Counted from the first letter of the stretch, positions 28,759 to 39,004 are shown. The stretch is DNA of 64,000 bases from Brenneria rubrifaciens (GCF_005484945.1 NZ_CP034035.1:1116001-1180000), one strand, 5' to 3'. Notes: generated by a model not told the origin, from the sequence alone. Numbers and translations are program-made.

Positions 28759-29795
28759 TTGTGCTCCTGTGCTTCACGTTTACGTTGTTCCGCCAGTTCA
28801 TCTTTACGTTTCTGCTCTGCGTTTTCCCAGTCTTCATACGCATTGACAATGCGAGCGACAACCGGATGCCGCACCACATCTTCGCTGTGGAAGAAGTTGA
28901 AACTGATCTCTTCGACATCCGACAGTACTTCGATAGCATGGCGCAAACCTGATTTCTGGTTGCGCGGCAAATCGATTTGAGTGACATCGCCCGTGATCAC
29001 GGCTTTTGAATTGAAACCGATGCGGGTCAGAAACATTTTCATTTGTTCAATGCTGGTATTCTGGCCTTCGTCGAGAATGATAAAGGCGTCGTTCAGGGTT
29101 CGGCCGCGCATGTAGGCCAGCGGTGCGACTTCGATGACGTTACGCTCAATCAGTTTCTCAACACGCTCGAACCCCAGCATTTCGAACAGGGCGTCGTATA
29201 AGGGACGCAGATAAGGGTCAACTTTCTGGCTTAGATCGCCGGGCAGAAAGCCGAGCTTTTCTCCGGCTTCCACCGCGGGCCGCGTCAGCAATATACGGCG
29301 GATTTCCTGGCGCTCCAGCGCATCGACGGCGGCGGCGACGGCCAGATAGGTTTTACCGGTTCCCGCCGGTCCGACGCCAAACGTGATGTCATGGTCGAGT
29401 ACGTTGGCAATATATTTGGCCTGATTCGGCGTGCGTGGCTTGATAACACCGCGTTTGGTCCGAATATTGACGGCTTTGCCGTAATCCGGGATGTTTTCGG
29501 CTGATTGCTCCAGCACACGTGATTCCTTGAGCGCCAGATGAATTTGCTCTGGATCGATATCACCGATGTCGCCGCGAACCGGAGCCGTATCGACATACAG
29601 GCGCTGAAGGATCTCGGCGGCGGCCTGAATATATAGCTCGTTGCCGACCAGTTTGAAGCTATTGTCCCGACGATTAATTTCGATACCCAAACGACGCTCA
29701 AGCTGCTTGATGTTGTCGTCAAACGGGCCGCAAAGGCTGAGCAAACGTTGGTTATCTGCGGGTTCAAGGGCAATCTCTTTTGTCGTTACGTTCAA
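28755..29795 (-). CDS. ybeZ: PhoH-like ATPase YbeZ (PhoL)
   Basis: A 346-residue PhoH-family NTPase with Walker [13 protein letters not shown] (about residues 139-150), Walker [11 protein letters not shown] and the conserved GDVTQIDLP segment. The N-terminus matches E. coli YbeZ from ITLEPADN-like IALEPADN onward. The start is TTG at 29795 with AGAGGA 5 nt upstream. It is thought to cooperate with YbeY in rRNA handling, and the 4-nt overlap with ybeY fits that. C-terminus rich in Glu, Lys and Arg. Confidence 0.95.
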   Translation of the reverse strand: MNVTTKEIALEPADNQRLLSLCGPFDDNIKQLERRLGIEINRRDNSFKLVGNELYIQAAAEILQRLYVDTAPVRGDIGDIDPEQIHLALKESRVLEQSAENIPDYGKAVNIRTKRGVIKPRTPNQAKYIANVLDHDITFGVGPAGTGKTYLAVAAAVDALERQEIRRILLTRPAVEAGEKLGFLPGDLSQKVDPYLRPLYDALFEMLGFERVEKLIERNVIEVAPLAYMRGRTLNDAFIILDEGQNTSIEQMKMFLTRIGFNSKAVITGDVTQIDLPRNQKSGLRHAIEVLSDVEEISFNFFHSEDVVRHPVVARIVNAYEDWENAEQKRKDELAEQRKREAQEHK

Positions 29796-30038
29796 ATTAT
29801 TCCTCTTGGGGTTTATTGAACCTGCTTTAGTCGGCCGGTTCGGAGCTTGTCATCAGAATCGCACTGTTTATGGTTGCGTCGTCTCGGGGATTATTTATCG
29901 TGAATGCCCAACGGTGCAAGTAACAATCATGATATTGGGACGCGGTTTCGCAAAACCAAATGTCATGGTGATGATAGCCCGCCATAAAAATGGGCGGCAG
30001 CGCCACCCATGATGAGTATGACAAGAAGGTAAAAGGAG

Positions 30039-31463
30039 TTAGGGCTGGTAAATGCCAACGCCAATTTCATTTTCTTTGCGTGTACGGGCGATAACCTGGG
30101 AAGGTGACTCGTGAACACGCAAATCCATTTGGTCTTCTGTACGTACCACGATACCGCGCAGTGAGTTCGGGTAAACGTCGACGATTTCCACATCGACGAA
30201 TTTACCAATCATGTCCGGCGTTCCTTCAAAGTTGACGACACGGTTGTTTTCTGTGCGCCCAGACAGTTCCATCACGCTCTTACGAGAAGTGCCTTCAACC
30301 AGAATACGCTGGATGGTGCCCTGCATGCGGCGACTATATTGCATCGCCTGCTGGCTGATGCGTTCCTGCAAAATATACAGGCGCTGCTTTTTCTCTTCCT
30401 CCGGTACGTCGTCGACCATGTCCGCGGCAGGCGTACCCGGCCGGGCAGAGTAAATAAAGCTGTAGCTCATGTCGAAGTTTACGTCAGCAATCAGTTTCAT
30501 GGTCTGCTCGAAGTCAGCCTGCGTCTCGCCAGGGAAACCGATGATAAAATCGGAGCTGATCTGAATACCGGGGCGCGCGTTATGCAGTTTGCGGATAATC
30601 GATTTATATTCGAGAGCGGTATGACGGCGTTTCATCATCGTCAACACGCGGTCGGAACCACTTTGCACGGGGAGATGAAGGAAACTCACCAGTTCAGGCG
30701 TATCGTCATACACGCTGATAATGTCGTCGGTAAATTCTATCGGATGGCTGGTGGTGAAGCGAATGCGGTCGATACCGTCAATCGCCGCAACCAGGCGCAG
30801 CAGTTCGGCAAAGGAGCAGATATCGCCGTTGTAGGTTGCGCCACGATAGGCGTTGACGTTTTGTCCTAACAAATTAACCTCACGGACACCTTGTTCGGCC
30901 AACTGCGCAATTTCAAACAGGACGTCATCACACGGGCGGCTGACTTCTTCTCCGCGGGTATAAGGCACCACACAAAACGTACAGTATTTATTACAGCCTT
31001 CCATGATGGAAACGAATGCCGTCGGGCCTTCCGCTTTGGGCTCCGGCAGACGGTCAAATTTCTCGATTTCGGGGAAACTGATATCCACGATCGGGCTACG
31101 GGTTCCCTGAACGTGGTTAATCATTTCCGGCAGGCGGTGCAGTGTTTGCGGGCCAAAAATCACATCAACATAGTGCGCGCGTTCACGGATATGCGCGCCT
31201 TCCTGTGATGCTACACAGCCGCCAACGCCAATAATCAGATCGGGATTGCTATCTTTCAGCGCTTTCCAGCGGCCAAGTTGATGGAAGACCTTTTCCTGCG
31301 CTTTTTCGCGGATCGAACAGGTGTTAAGCAGCAGAACATCGGCCTCTTCCGCGACCTCGGTTAATTCATAACCATGCGTACTTCCCAGTAAATCGGCCAT
31401 CTTTGATGAATCGTATTCATTCATCTGACAGCCCCAGGTTTTAATATGCAGTTTTTTTGTCAT
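30039..31463 (-). CDS. miaB: tRNA-2-methylthio-N6-isopentenyladenosine synthase MiaB
   Basis: Radical-SAM methylthiotransferase that modifies A37 of tRNAs reading UNN codons. The 474-residue protein has an N-terminal UPF0004 domain with cluster cysteines Cys12, Cys49 and Cys83, the radical-SAM motif CNKYCTFC (Cys157, Cys161, Cys164) and a C-terminal TRAM domain (about 380-445). ATG at 31463. The 243-bp gap to ybeZ contains no gene. Divergent from ubiF. Confidence 0.98.
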   Translation of the reverse strand: MTKKLHIKTWGCQMNEYDSSKMADLLGSTHGYELTEVAEEADVLLLNTCSIREKAQEKVFHQLGRWKALKDSNPDLIIGVGGCVASQEGAHIRERAHYVDVIFGPQTLHRLPEMINHVQGTRSPIVDISFPEIEKFDRLPEPKAEGPTAFVSIMEGCNKYCTFCVVPYTRGEEVSRPCDDVLFEIAQLAEQGVREVNLLGQNVNAYRGATYNGDICSFAELLRLVAAIDGIDRIRFTTSHPIEFTDDIISVYDDTPELVSFLHLPVQSGSDRVLTMMKRRHTALEYKSIIRKLHNARPGIQISSDFIIGFPGETQADFEQTMKLIADVNFDMSYSFIYSARPGTPAADMVDDVPEEEKKQRLYILQERISQQAMQYSRRMQGTIQRILVEGTSRKSVMELSGRTENNRVVNFEGTPDMIGKFVDVEIVDVYPNSLRGIVVRTEDQMDLRVHESPSQVIARTRKENEIGVGIYQP

Positions 31464-31688
31464 CGACTTGCCATTACTCAGTGCGGGTAAGAAAGATTCC
31501 CTTGATTCGGGGCGGGTATTGTAATCGTTCGCTGACGTTGTGACCAGTGTCTGAAAACGGCCGATCGGGTAACGTTTTCACTTTTATAAAATAACCGCTT
31601 TTCTGAAAAGTTAATCCGAAATCCAGTACACTGTTTTAGGTGTTTCCACGAGAGTTAACGACGATAGCTACAGAGGAAGAAAACCATT

Positions 31689-32858
31689 ATGCATTATGAT
31701 GCGATCGTTGTCGGGGGCGGTATGGTCGGTGCCGCCGCCGCATTGGGTCTGGCTCGGGATGGCTTTCAGGTTGCGGTTGTCGAGCAGGAAGAAGCGCCTG
31801 CGCTTTTTGATAGAGAAAGCGCGCCCGATCTCCGCGTCTCGGCGGTTGGCTATTCCTCTGTCGCGTTTCTAAAAAAGCTCGGCGCCTGGCAGCGGGTCGA
31901 ACGGATGCGCAGCGCGCCGTATCGTCGCCTTGAAACCTGGGAATGGGAGAATGCCCGCGTGGTGTTTGATGCGGCGGATATCCATCTGCCTGAGCTGGGA
32001 TTCATGGTGGAAAACCGGATTTTGCAGTTGGCGCTTTGGGAATGTTTGAGCGAAGAGGATAATTGTCAGCGCTATTACCCGGCGGCGCCTGAATGCTTAC
32101 AACAAACCGGTCAGGGCTGGAGTTTGCAGCTTGAAAATGGGCACACGCTGAGCGCGTCACTGGTGATTGGTGCTGATGGCGCAAACTCTCAGGTGAGGCA
32201 GTGGGCCGGTATCGGCATCAGCGGCTGGCAGTATCGCCAAGCCTGTATGTTAATCAGCGTCGAAATGGCCTATCCGCAACAGGATGTGACCTGGCAGCAG
32301 TTTACGCCCGCCGGGCCACGTGCGTTTTTGCCGCTGTTTAACCATTGGGGCTCGCTGGTCTGGTATGACAGTCCGCAGCGAATTCGACAACTCCAGGCAA
32401 TGCCGCTGGCACAGTTGGATAAAGAAATTGCGGCGACTTTTCCTGCGCGTCTGGGGCCGGTCAAATCGTTGGCGGCAGGCTCGTTTCCGTTGGTGCGACG
32501 CCATGCGCAAACCTATGTTCAGCCGGGGCTGGCGCTGCTGGGGGATGCCGCGCACACCATCAATCCTCTGGCCGGTCAGGGGGTGAATTTGGGGTATCGG
32601 GATGTTGAGGCGCTGCTGGATGTGCTGAGGAGTGCACGCGATACAGGAGAAGAGTGGTATTCCGAGCGGGTGTTGCGTCGTTACCAGCATCGTCGCAAGC
32701 CTGATAACCTGATGATGCAAGGCAGTATGGATCTGTTTTATAACGCGTTCAGTAACTCGCTACCGCCGCTCAGTTTGGCGCGTAATCTGGCGCTAATGAT
32801 CGCCCAACGCGCAGGCAAATTGAAACAGCATGCCCTAAAGTACGCGATTGGGGTTTAA
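31689..32858 (+). CDS. ubiF: 3-demethoxyubiquinol 3-hydroxylase UbiF
   Basis: FAD-dependent aromatic monooxygenase of ubiquinone synthesis (C6 hydroxylation of demethoxyubiquinol). The 389 residues show the N-terminal dinucleotide fold VVGGGMVGAAAALGLA, the middle DG motif VIGADGANSQVRQW and the second FAD motif LLGDAAHTINPLAGQGVNLG. ATG at 31689. As in E. coli it is divergent from miaB and converges on the Gln/Met/Leu tRNA operon. Confidence 0.96.
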   Translation: MHYDAIVVGGGMVGAAAALGLARDGFQVAVVEQEEAPALFDRESAPDLRVSAVGYSSVAFLKKLGAWQRVERMRSAPYRRLETWEWENARVVFDAADIHLPELGFMVENRILQLALWECLSEEDNCQRYYPAAPECLQQTGQGWSLQLENGHTLSASLVIGADGANSQVRQWAGIGISGWQYRQACMLISVEMAYPQQDVTWQQFTPAGPRAFLPLFNHWGSLVWYDSPQRIRQLQAMPLAQLDKEIAATFPARLGPVKSLAAGSFPLVRRHAQTYVQPGLALLGDAAHTINPLAGQGVNLGYRDVEALLDVLRSARDTGEEWYSERVLRRYQHRRKPDNLMMQGSMDLFYNAFSNSLPPLSLARNLALMIAQRAGKLKQHALKYAIGV

Positions 32859-32882
32859 GCCTCGTTTGTTTAGCACACTATT

Positions 32883-32913
32883 CTTCTGCGCCGCTGATAT
32901 TGCGGCGCAGAAG
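32883..32913 (+). terminator. Hairpin downstream of ubiF
   Basis: 12-bp stem CTTCTGCGCCGC/GCGGCGCAGAAG with a 7-nt loop, 24 nt after the ubiF stop. It lacks a T-tract, so it may act with the next hairpin rather than alone. Confidence 0.5.
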
Positions 32914-32938
32914 AGTGTGCTGATCGGATCTTCAGACG

Positions 32939-32972
32939 TAAAGAAGCCCGCATTTTACTGCGGGCTTCTTTA
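32939..32972 (-). terminator. Terminator of the tRNA operon
   Basis: 13-bp stem TAAAGAAGCCCGC/GCGGGCTTCTTTA with an 8-nt loop, starting 3 nt after the last tRNA. The TTCTTTA arm supplies a U-rich 3' end, and the symmetry makes it usable from ubiF as well. Confidence 0.8.
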
Positions 32973-32974
32973 TT

Positions 32975-33049
32975 TGGCTGGGGTACGAGGATTCGAACCT
33001 CGGAATGCCGGAATCAGAATCCGGTGCCTTACCGCTTGGCGATACCCCA
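32975..33049 (-). tRNA. glnV: tRNA-Gln (CTG)
   Basis: 75 nt including encoded CCA. The acceptor TGGGGTA pairs with TACCCCA; the anticodon loop TTCTGAT gives anticodon CTG. T-arm GTTCGAATC is standard. Last gene of the six-tRNA operon. E. coli has two CTG copies here (glnV, glnX); only one is present. Confidence 0.97.
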
Positions 33050-33055
33050 AAAATG

Positions 33056-33132
33056 TGGTGGCTACGACGGGAATCGAACCTGTGACCCCAGCATTATGAG
33101 TGCTGTGCTCTAACCAGCTGAGCTACGTAGCC
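33056..33132 (-). tRNA. metU: tRNA-Met (CAT, elongator)
   Basis: 77 nt including CCA. Acceptor GGCTACG/CGTAGCC, anticodon loop CTCATAA (CAT). The paired 1-72 positions mark it as elongator rather than initiator. Its sequence is identical in all parts I compared to the copy at 33519-33595. Confidence 0.97.
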
Positions 33133-33185
33133 AAATCTTACTGCTCTTTTTGCTATGCTTCAAAAACCTTAAACATCAATGATGA

Positions 33186-33260
33186 TGGCTGGGGTACCTG
33201 GATTCGAACCAGGGAATGCTGGTATCAAAAACCAGTGCCTTACCGCTTGGCGATACCCCA
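33186..33260 (-). tRNA. glnW: tRNA-Gln (TTG)
   Basis: 75 nt including CCA. Anticodon loop TTTTGAT gives TTG. It differs from the neighbouring TTG copy by a compensated change in the anticodon stem (CTGG/CCAG instead of CCGG/CCGG). Confidence 0.97.
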
Positions 33261-33296
33261 AAAGGACAGCGATTTTCCAGCAATGCAAATTGAATA

Positions 33297-33371
33297 TGGC
33301 TGGGGTACCTGGATTCGAACCAGGGAATGCCGGTATCAAAAACCGGTGCCTTACCGCTTGGCGATACCCCA
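33297..33371 (-). tRNA. glnU: tRNA-Gln (TTG), second copy
   Basis: 75 nt including CCA, anticodon TTG, stem ACCGG/CCGG. The acceptor and T-arms match the copy at 33186-33260, indicating tandem duplication. Confidence 0.97.
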
Positions 33372-33425
33372 TCAATAACAAAACACTATCAAGCTTCAAA
33401 AAGCGATGTCAAACCGTGAAAGTAA

Positions 33426-33510
33426 TGGTGCGGGAGGCGAGACTTGAACTCGCACACCTTGCGGCGCCAGAACCTAAATCTGGTGCGTCTACCAATTTCG
33501 CCACTCCCGC
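33426..33510 (-). tRNA. leuW: tRNA-Leu (TAG)
   Basis: 85 nt including CCA, with the long variable arm typical of tRNA-Leu. Acceptor GCGGGAG/CTCCCGC, anticodon loop TTTAGGT gives TAG. Corresponds to E. coli leuW by operon position. Confidence 0.97.
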
Positions 33511-33518
33511 AAAAAAGA

Positions 33519-33595
33519 TGGTGGCTACGACGGGAATCGAACCTGTGACCCCAGCATTATGAGTGCTGTGCTCTAACCAGCTGAGCTACGTAGCC
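33519..33595 (-). tRNA. metT: tRNA-Met (CAT, elongator), first gene of the operon
   Basis: 77 nt including CCA, acceptor GGCTACG, anticodon CAT. It lies about 38 nt downstream of the promoter -10 box, so it is the first tRNA transcribed (metT-leuW-glnU-glnW-metU-glnV). Confidence 0.97.
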
Positions 33596-33633
33596 ATCTT
33601 TTCCGCGTCACCTTCATCGGCGTTGCGGGGCGC

Positions 33634-33662
33634 ATTATGCGTAGTTGACCTAATTGCGTCAA
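33634..33662 (-). promoter_or_regulatory. Sigma-70 promoter of the tRNA operon, stringent-type
   Basis: Minus strand TTGACG (-35, 33657-33662), 17-nt spacer, CATAAT (-10, 33634-33639), then the GC-rich discriminator GCGCCCCGC. The near-consensus -35 and GC discriminator are typical of stable-RNA promoters under ppGpp/DksA control. Confidence 0.8.
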
Positions 33663-33768
33663 CAAATTTTTTCCCGAAAAGTGCATACCTTGTACCGTTT
33701 GTTTGGGTTGTGAACAGTATGGTGAGAAAAGCGTCAACAAGCAGGTTTTACCGATAAATTGAATAGAA

Positions 33769-33794
33769 AAAACGGGCCGCTAACGACCCGTTTT
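33769..33794 (-). terminator. Terminator of asnB
   Basis: AAAACGGG/CCCGTTTT stem with a run of T residues on the minus strand, 19 nt downstream of the asnB stop. Confidence 0.8.
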
Positions 33795-33812
33795 GTAGGG
33801 CAAATAATCAGA

Positions 33813-35477
33813 TTATTTATAGGCGGACTGGTGTACGCCAACGGCCCGGCCCGAGGGATCATCCATCTTTTGGAAGGACTCATCCCACTCAATGGCTTTA
33901 GCGGACGAACAGGCTACTGACGGGCCCCCTGGAACACATTCAGCCGCACTTGGAACCGGGAACAATTCTTCAAAGATTTCTCGATACAGATAGCCTTCTT
34001 TGGAGTTCGGCGTGTTGTATGGGAAACGGAAGTGTGCGGTTTCCAGTTGCTGATCGGTAACCTGCTGCGCGGCAACTTCTTTCAGTGTGTCAATCCAACT
34101 GTAGCCCACGCCGTCAGAGAACTGCTCTTTTTGACGCCATGCGACGCTATGCGGAAGATAGGATTCGAAACATTCGCGCAGAATGTGTTTTTCCATTTTG
34201 CCGTTGCCGCACATTTTATCGCGTGGGTTGATGCGCATGGCCACATCCAGGAAGCTTTTATCCAGGAACGGTACGCGAGCTTCCACTCCCCAGGCTGACA
34301 TCGCTTTGTTGGCGCGGGCGCAGTCATACTGATGCAGGGCCAGTAATTTGCGCACGGTTTCTTCGTGCAGTTCTTTGGCGTTTGGCGCTTTGTGGAAATA
34401 CAGGTAGCCGCCGAACACTTCATCAGACCCTTCGCCCGACAGCACCATTTTAATGCCCATTGCTTTGATCTTACGGGACATCAAATACATTGGCGTTGAG
34501 GCGCGAATGGTCGTTACGTCATAGGTTTCGATGTGATAAATCACGTCACGAATGGCATCCAGACCTTCTTGTACGGTGAAGTGGATTTCGTGGTGAACCG
34601 TACCCAGATGTTCGGCCACTTCCTGAGCGGCTTTCAAGTCTGGGGAACCTTCCAGACCGACCGCGAAAGAGTGCAATTGCGGCCACCAGGCTTCGCTACG
34701 TTCATCGTCTTCGACGCGGCGAGCGGCGTATTTTTTCGTAATGGCGGAGATGATGGAAGAATCCAGACCGCCAGACAGCAGCACGCCGTAAGGGACGTCA
34801 GACATCAGGTGGCTTTTCACGGATTCTTCCAGCGCGTCACGCAGCGCTTCAGCGTCGGTTTCGTTGTCTTTGACGTTTTCGTAATCGAACCAGTCGCGGC
34901 GATAGTATTCGCGGATTTCTCCGTCTTGGCTCCACAGATAGCTTCCCGCCGGGAATTCTTTAATGGTGCGGCATACCGGAACCAGCGCTTTCATTTCAGA
35001 AGCGACATAGAAGTTGCCGTGTTCGTCATAACCCATGTACAGCGGGATGATCCCCAAGTGGTCACGGCCAATCAGGTAAGCGTCTTTCTCGCTGTCATAG
35101 AGGACGAAAGCAAACATACCACGCAGATCGTCCAGGAATTCAGGGCCTTTTTCCTGATATAACGCCAGAATCACCTCACAGTCGGAACCGGTCTGGAACG
35201 CGTAGCGGTCACCGTATTGCTGGCGCAATGCCTGATGGTTATAAATTTCGCCGTTAACGGCCAGAATGTGGGTGTGCGCAGCGTTGTACAGCGGTTGAGC
35301 ACCGGTATTTACGTCAACGATAGACAGGCGCTCATGAGCCAGAATCGCTTTGTCGCCAGCATAAACGCCGGACCAGTCAGGACCGCGGTGGCGCATTAGA
35401 CGCGATGATTCCAGCGCTTTTTTACGCAGTTCAACAGGATCGGTTTTAAGATCGAGCACACCGAAAATAGAACACAT
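33813..35477 (-). CDS. asnB: Asparagine synthetase B (glutamine-hydrolysing)
   Basis: Two-domain enzyme of 554 residues, the E. coli length. The class II amidotransferase domain starts with catalytic Cys2 (MCSIFGVLDL) and has the RHRGPDWSG motif. The synthetase domain carries the pyrophosphatase loop LLSGGLDSSIISAI (about residue 230). Makes asparagine from aspartate, ATP and glutamine. ATG at 35477. The C-terminal tail (VGVHQSAYK) is intact. In E. coli nagD lies between asnB and nagC; here a 303-bp spacer replaces it. Confidence 0.98.
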   Translation of the reverse strand: MCSIFGVLDLKTDPVELRKKALESSRLMRHRGPDWSGVYAGDKAILAHERLSIVDVNTGAQPLYNAAHTHILAVNGEIYNHQALRQQYGDRYAFQTGSDCEVILALYQEKGPEFLDDLRGMFAFVLYDSEKDAYLIGRDHLGIIPLYMGYDEHGNFYVASEMKALVPVCRTIKEFPAGSYLWSQDGEIREYYRRDWFDYENVKDNETDAEALRDALEESVKSHLMSDVPYGVLLSGGLDSSIISAITKKYAARRVEDDERSEAWWPQLHSFAVGLEGSPDLKAAQEVAEHLGTVHHEIHFTVQEGLDAIRDVIYHIETYDVTTIRASTPMYLMSRKIKAMGIKMVLSGEGSDEVFGGYLYFHKAPNAKELHEETVRKLLALHQYDCARANKAMSAWGVEARVPFLDKSFLDVAMRINPRDKMCGNGKMEKHILRECFESYLPHSVAWRQKEQFSDGVGYSWIDTLKEVAAQQVTDQQLETAHFRFPYNTPNSKEGYLYREIFEELFPVPSAAECVPGGPSVACSSAKAIEWDESFQKMDDPSGRAVGVHQSAYK

Positions 35478-35780
35478 AAATGACTCCCTCAGTTCACTTG
35501 TATCGCCAAGTGAAGCATTGTTTTCAGATTAGCCAGATGCGGTTCACGTGGCGAACAAGGCATTTCGTGTTTCCGCATCACGATTACGGATGCTGTGTTA
35601 GTAGCGATGATTTAGCATCAAAATGCCACTATAATTCAATATTACATAATGAAAAAAGCCATCTTAATGTTGTTTCGATAATTTATTCTATTATTTGATG
35701 AATAATCGATAAATTAATTCAGTGGAATAAACGAATTTTTAGGGATTACATAATCCGGCATAGCGCGACAAATTGGATAA
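35478..35780. other. Spacer between asnB and nagC; no nagD
   Basis: 303 bp, AT-rich, holding the asnB leader and promoter region and the 3' end of the nag transcript. The short palindrome GGATTACATAATCC at 35743-35756 is the only clear structure. No trace of nagD (umpH) coding sequence was recognised. Confidence 0.6.
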
Positions 35781-37004
35781 TCAGTGATTTTCAAGCAGAT
35801 GTTGCAGCAAAATACCCTTCAGCATCGCGCGTTTTACCAGCGCAAAGGCGCCAATCGCTGAGAGATGATTCAGGGTGGACACTTCAACCGGCAGGTTGAT
35901 ACGGAAATCTTTTAATACCTGCGTGTTGATGCAACGCTGTATGGCAGGCAGCAAGATTTTTTCAGCTTCCGTGATTTCACCGGCAATCACGACTTTTTGC
36001 GGGTTGAACAAATTGATGGCGATGGAAACCGCTTTGCCCAAGTAGTGTCCGGCATGTTCGATAACTTCCTCGGCCAGCGTATCGCCCCGATTAGCGGCTT
36101 TGCAGATGGTTGTCATGGTGCAGTTGTCGGGGGAAATTTTGCTTGGATAGCCTTGTTGCAATAAGCGCTGTATCCGTTGCTCAATTGCCGCATTGGAGAC
36201 AACCGTTTCCAGACAACCGAAATTACCGCAGTGACAGCGTTCCCCGAGCGGATCAATCTGGATATGGCCGATTTCCCCAACGTTACTGTTATTGCCGAGA
36301 AAGATTTGTCCGTTGACCAGAATACCCGCCCCGGTTCCGCGGTGAACGCGCACCAGAATGGAGTCCAGCGAATCGTGAGTGACGCCGAAGTAATGTTCCG
36401 CCAGCGCCAGACTGCGAATATCGTGTCCGACAAAGCTGGTGACGTGGAAATGACGTTGCAGGTTTTCGACCAGCGGCCAGTTGTTGACGTTGATATGCGG
36501 CATGTAACGAATAATGCCCGCATTCGGATCAACCAGTCCCGGTAATGCAATGGAAATGGCGATCAGTTCGCGGATTCGGCGCTGGCGGCTGTCGATAAAG
36601 TAGTCGATAGCTTTGAACAACGCGGTTTCCAGCGTTTCCTGCGTGTTTTCCGGCAGATTATAGTGTTCTTCCTCCAGCGATTTTCCTTGCAGGTCGTACA
36701 GCGCGATGGTGGCATCGTGGCGGCCGAGCCTGACGGCGATAGAGTGGAAAGGACGGGTTTCGGTGACAATCGATATGGCGCGTCTGCCGCCCGTGGAAGC
36801 CTGTTGGTCTACTTCTTTAATCAACCCGCGTTCCAGAAGCTGACGGGTAATTTTTGTGACGCTGGCGGGGGCAAGCTGGCTTTGTTCTGCAATCTGTATC
36901 CGTGAGATGGGACCATGCTGGTCAATCAGACGGTATACGACCGCGCTGTTCAACTGTTTAACGAGATCAATATTGCCTATCTGCGCCTGTCCGCCTGTGG
37001 TCAT
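35781..37004 (-). CDS. nagC: N-acetylglucosamine repressor NagC
   Basis: ROK-family regulator of 407 residues. N-terminal winged helix-turn-helix (VYRLIDQHGPISRIQIAEQ, APASVTKITRQLLERG), then the ROK sugar-binding domain with the zinc motif GERCHCGNFGCLET and the ROK signature around residues 205-250. Represses nag genes and responds to N-acetylglucosamine 6-phosphate. Its N-terminus is almost identical to E. coli NagC. ATG at 37004, 21 bp after nagA. Confidence 0.97.
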   Translation of the reverse strand: MTTGGQAQIGNIDLVKQLNSAVVYRLIDQHGPISRIQIAEQSQLAPASVTKITRQLLERGLIKEVDQQASTGGRRAISIVTETRPFHSIAVRLGRHDATIALYDLQGKSLEEEHYNLPENTQETLETALFKAIDYFIDSRQRRIRELIAISIALPGLVDPNAGIIRYMPHINVNNWPLVENLQRHFHVTSFVGHDIRSLALAEHYFGVTHDSLDSILVRVHRGTGAGILVNGQIFLGNNSNVGEIGHIQIDPLGERCHCGNFGCLETVVSNAAIEQRIQRLLQQGYPSKISPDNCTMTTICKAANRGDTLAEEVIEHAGHYLGKAVSIAINLFNPQKVVIAGEITEAEKILLPAIQRCINTQVLKDFRINLPVEVSTLNHLSAIGAFALVKRAMLKGILLQHLLENH

Positions 37005-37025
37005 GAAAAAGTTACTCGCTTGTAA

Positions 37026-38183
37026 TCAGGGCTTTGTTAGCGCCAACATATCGTCACCGTTAACAAAGGTATTGAGAATATGGTAATCACGATTGAACAC
37101 TGTCAAATTAGCAACTTTACCACCTTCAATACTGCCTAACTGCTTGTCCACGCCGATAGCCCGGGCAGGGTAGAGCGTTGCCATGCGGATGGCTTCATCC
37201 AGCGGAATACAGGCATGTTCCACACTGTTGCGTACGGCCTCAATCATTGTGAGGGCGGAGCCGCTTAAGGTGCCGTTATCATCCACACACCACCCGTCGC
37301 GGTAGTATATGGTTTTACCAGCAAAAATGAACTGCTCGATGTCCGCGCCGGCGGGTGCCGTGGCGTCAGTGACCAGCACCAGTTTGTCACCTTTGATCCG
37401 TTTACTGTTACGGATGTTTGCCCAGTCAACGTGTAAACCATCAGCGATAATACCGCAATAGACTTCTGGCGCATCGTAGATGGCGCCGACCAGACCCGGC
37501 TCACGCCCCGTCAGGCAAGGCATGGCGTTAAATAGGTGTGTGGCAAGGGTGATACCTGCGGCAAATCCTTGTTTGGCCTGTTCCCAGGTCGCGTTGGAAT
37601 GCCCTGCTGAAACCACAATCCCCGCATCCGTAAGCTGACGGATGATCGATGATTTGACTTTTTCCGGCGCCAGCGTGATTTTTGTGATGACATCTGCGTT
37701 TTGACACACGAAATCAACCAGTTCTTTCCCCGGCTGACGAATAAAGGCGGGATCGTGCGTGCCTTTTTTGATGATATTCAGCCAGGGACCCTCAAGATGC
37801 AACCCCAGCGCCTGATGACGGTTTTTCGCGAGATAGGCCCGCATGACGCCGACGGCATGCTTTATAAACGCATCGCTGGAAGTGATAAGCGTCGGTAAAA
37901 AGCTGGTGCAGCCTGATTTCTGATTGGCCTGCTGCATTATCTCCAACGTTTTGATGGAAATGGATTCCAGTGAGTCATTAAACTGGACGCCGCCGCAGCC
38001 ATTGAGTTGCAGGTCGATAAATCCAGGGGCAATCGACGCACCGCCCAAGTCATGCTTTTCCAGATCGGCGGGAAGCGTGTCAACGTGGCAGACACGCTCT
38101 ATCAGACCGTTGGCAATCACGACGGCATGATTATCAAGCACCTGGCGACCGGTAAAAATCCGGCCATTTGTTAAAGCAAACAT
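37026..38183 (-). CDS. nagA: N-acetylglucosamine-6-phosphate deacetylase NagA
   Basis: Amidohydrolase-family TIM-barrel enzyme that yields glucosamine 6-phosphate. Metal and substrate motifs: [21 protein letters not shown] (with the metal-binding Glu), [15 protein letters not shown] and VTDATAPAG. Two ATGs lie in series at 38186 and 38183; the second is 6 nt from GGGAG and gives [10 protein letters not shown], aligned with E. coli MYALTQGRIF, so 38183 is used (385 aa). Second gene of the nagB-A-C operon. Confidence 0.97.
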   Translation of the reverse strand: MFALTNGRIFTGRQVLDNHAVVIANGLIERVCHVDTLPADLEKHDLGGASIAPGFIDLQLNGCGGVQFNDSLESISIKTLEIMQQANQKSGCTSFLPTLITSSDAFIKHAVGVMRAYLAKNRHQALGLHLEGPWLNIIKKGTHDPAFIRQPGKELVDFVCQNADVITKITLAPEKVKSSIIRQLTDAGIVVSAGHSNATWEQAKQGFAAGITLATHLFNAMPCLTGREPGLVGAIYDAPEVYCGIIADGLHVDWANIRNSKRIKGDKLVLVTDATAPAGADIEQFIFAGKTIYYRDGWCVDDNGTLSGSALTMIEAVRNSVEHACIPLDEAIRMATLYPARAIGVDKQLGSIEGGKVANLTVFNRDYHILNTFVNGDDMLALTKP

Positions 38184-38203
38184 CATCAACTCCCGGCTAC
38201 AGA

Positions 38204-39004
38204 TTAAAGATTTTTCATATTTTCCGCTTCTAACTCTCGGAAATATTTAACGGTTTTGACCTTCAGTTCCATGGTGGAGGGTTCATCGCAAACCATCAGC
38301 GCTTTAGCATGAAGCTGTAGACAACTGATTGTCCACATGTGGTTTACATTTCCTTCCACCGCCGCCCGTAATGCCTGTGCTTTATTGCGGCCGGTGACCA
38401 GAATCATCACTTCTTCGGCGTCCAGCAACGTTCCTACGCCTACGGTAAGGGCATATTTCGGCACCAGACTCACGTCACCGCCAAAAAAACGAGAGTTGGC
38501 AATGCGTGTTTCTTCCGTCAGGGTTTTGATACGCGTTCTGGAGGCTAAAGATGAGGCGGGTTCATTGAAAGCAATGTGTCCATCGTTGCCCACTCCCCCC
38601 ATAAACAGGTGGATCTTGCCATAGAATTTGATTTTATCTTCATAGCGGCGACACTCTGCCGCGATATCCTTTGCGTTACCGTTCAACAGGTTAATATTTT
38701 CCTGCGAAATATCAATGTGATTGAAAAAATTCTGATACATGAAGGTATGATAGCTTTCAGGATGATTGGCGGGCAGGCCGACATACTCATCCATATTGAA
38801 CGTCACAACGTGTTTGAAACTCACCAGACCGGCTTGATGCATGACTATGAGTGCTTTGTAGGCTTCCAGCGGCGAGCTGCCTGTTGGGAGACCGAGAATA
38901 AAGGGGCGGTTGACGCTGGGGCTAAAATCGTTAATTTTCTGGACGATATAATGTGCGGCCCATTTGCCAACGTCAGCAGCCGTATTTAAGGGGATGAGTC
39001 TCAT
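38204..39004 (-). CDS. nagB: Glucosamine-6-phosphate deaminase NagB
   Basis: Isomerises and deaminates glucosamine 6-phosphate to fructose 6-phosphate and ammonia. The 266 residues start [19 protein letters not shown]; motifs [19 protein letters not shown] (phosphate loop), [11 protein letters not shown] and [17 protein letters not shown] (catalytic Asp and His) are intact. First gene of the operon, divergent from nagE, sharing its regulatory region. ATG at 39004. Confidence 0.98.
   Translation of the reverse strand: MRLIPLNTAADVGKWAAHYIVQKINDFSPSVNRPFILGLPTGSSPLEAYKALIVMHQAGLVSFKHVVTFNMDEYVGLPANHPESYHTFMYQNFFNHIDISQENINLLNGNAKDIAAECRRYEDKIKFYGKIHLFMGGVGNDGHIAFNEPASSLASRTRIKTLTEETRIANSRFFGGDVSLVPKYALTVGVGTLLDAEEVMILVTGRNKAQALRAAVEGNVNHMWTISCLQLHAKALMVCDEPSTMELKVKTVKYFRELEAENMKNL

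Noticed and set aside
31552..31580. Hairpin TGAAAACG/CGTTTTCA between miaB and ubiF
   Set aside because: It lies upstream of both divergent genes, so it cannot be a terminator of either; no further support for an operator.
33169..33562. Repetitive protein-coding frames with GWGTWIRTREC- and AGVPGFEPGNAG-like repeats over the tRNA array
   Set aside because: They are translations of the tRNA genes in both directions; such frames are well-known spurious annotations.
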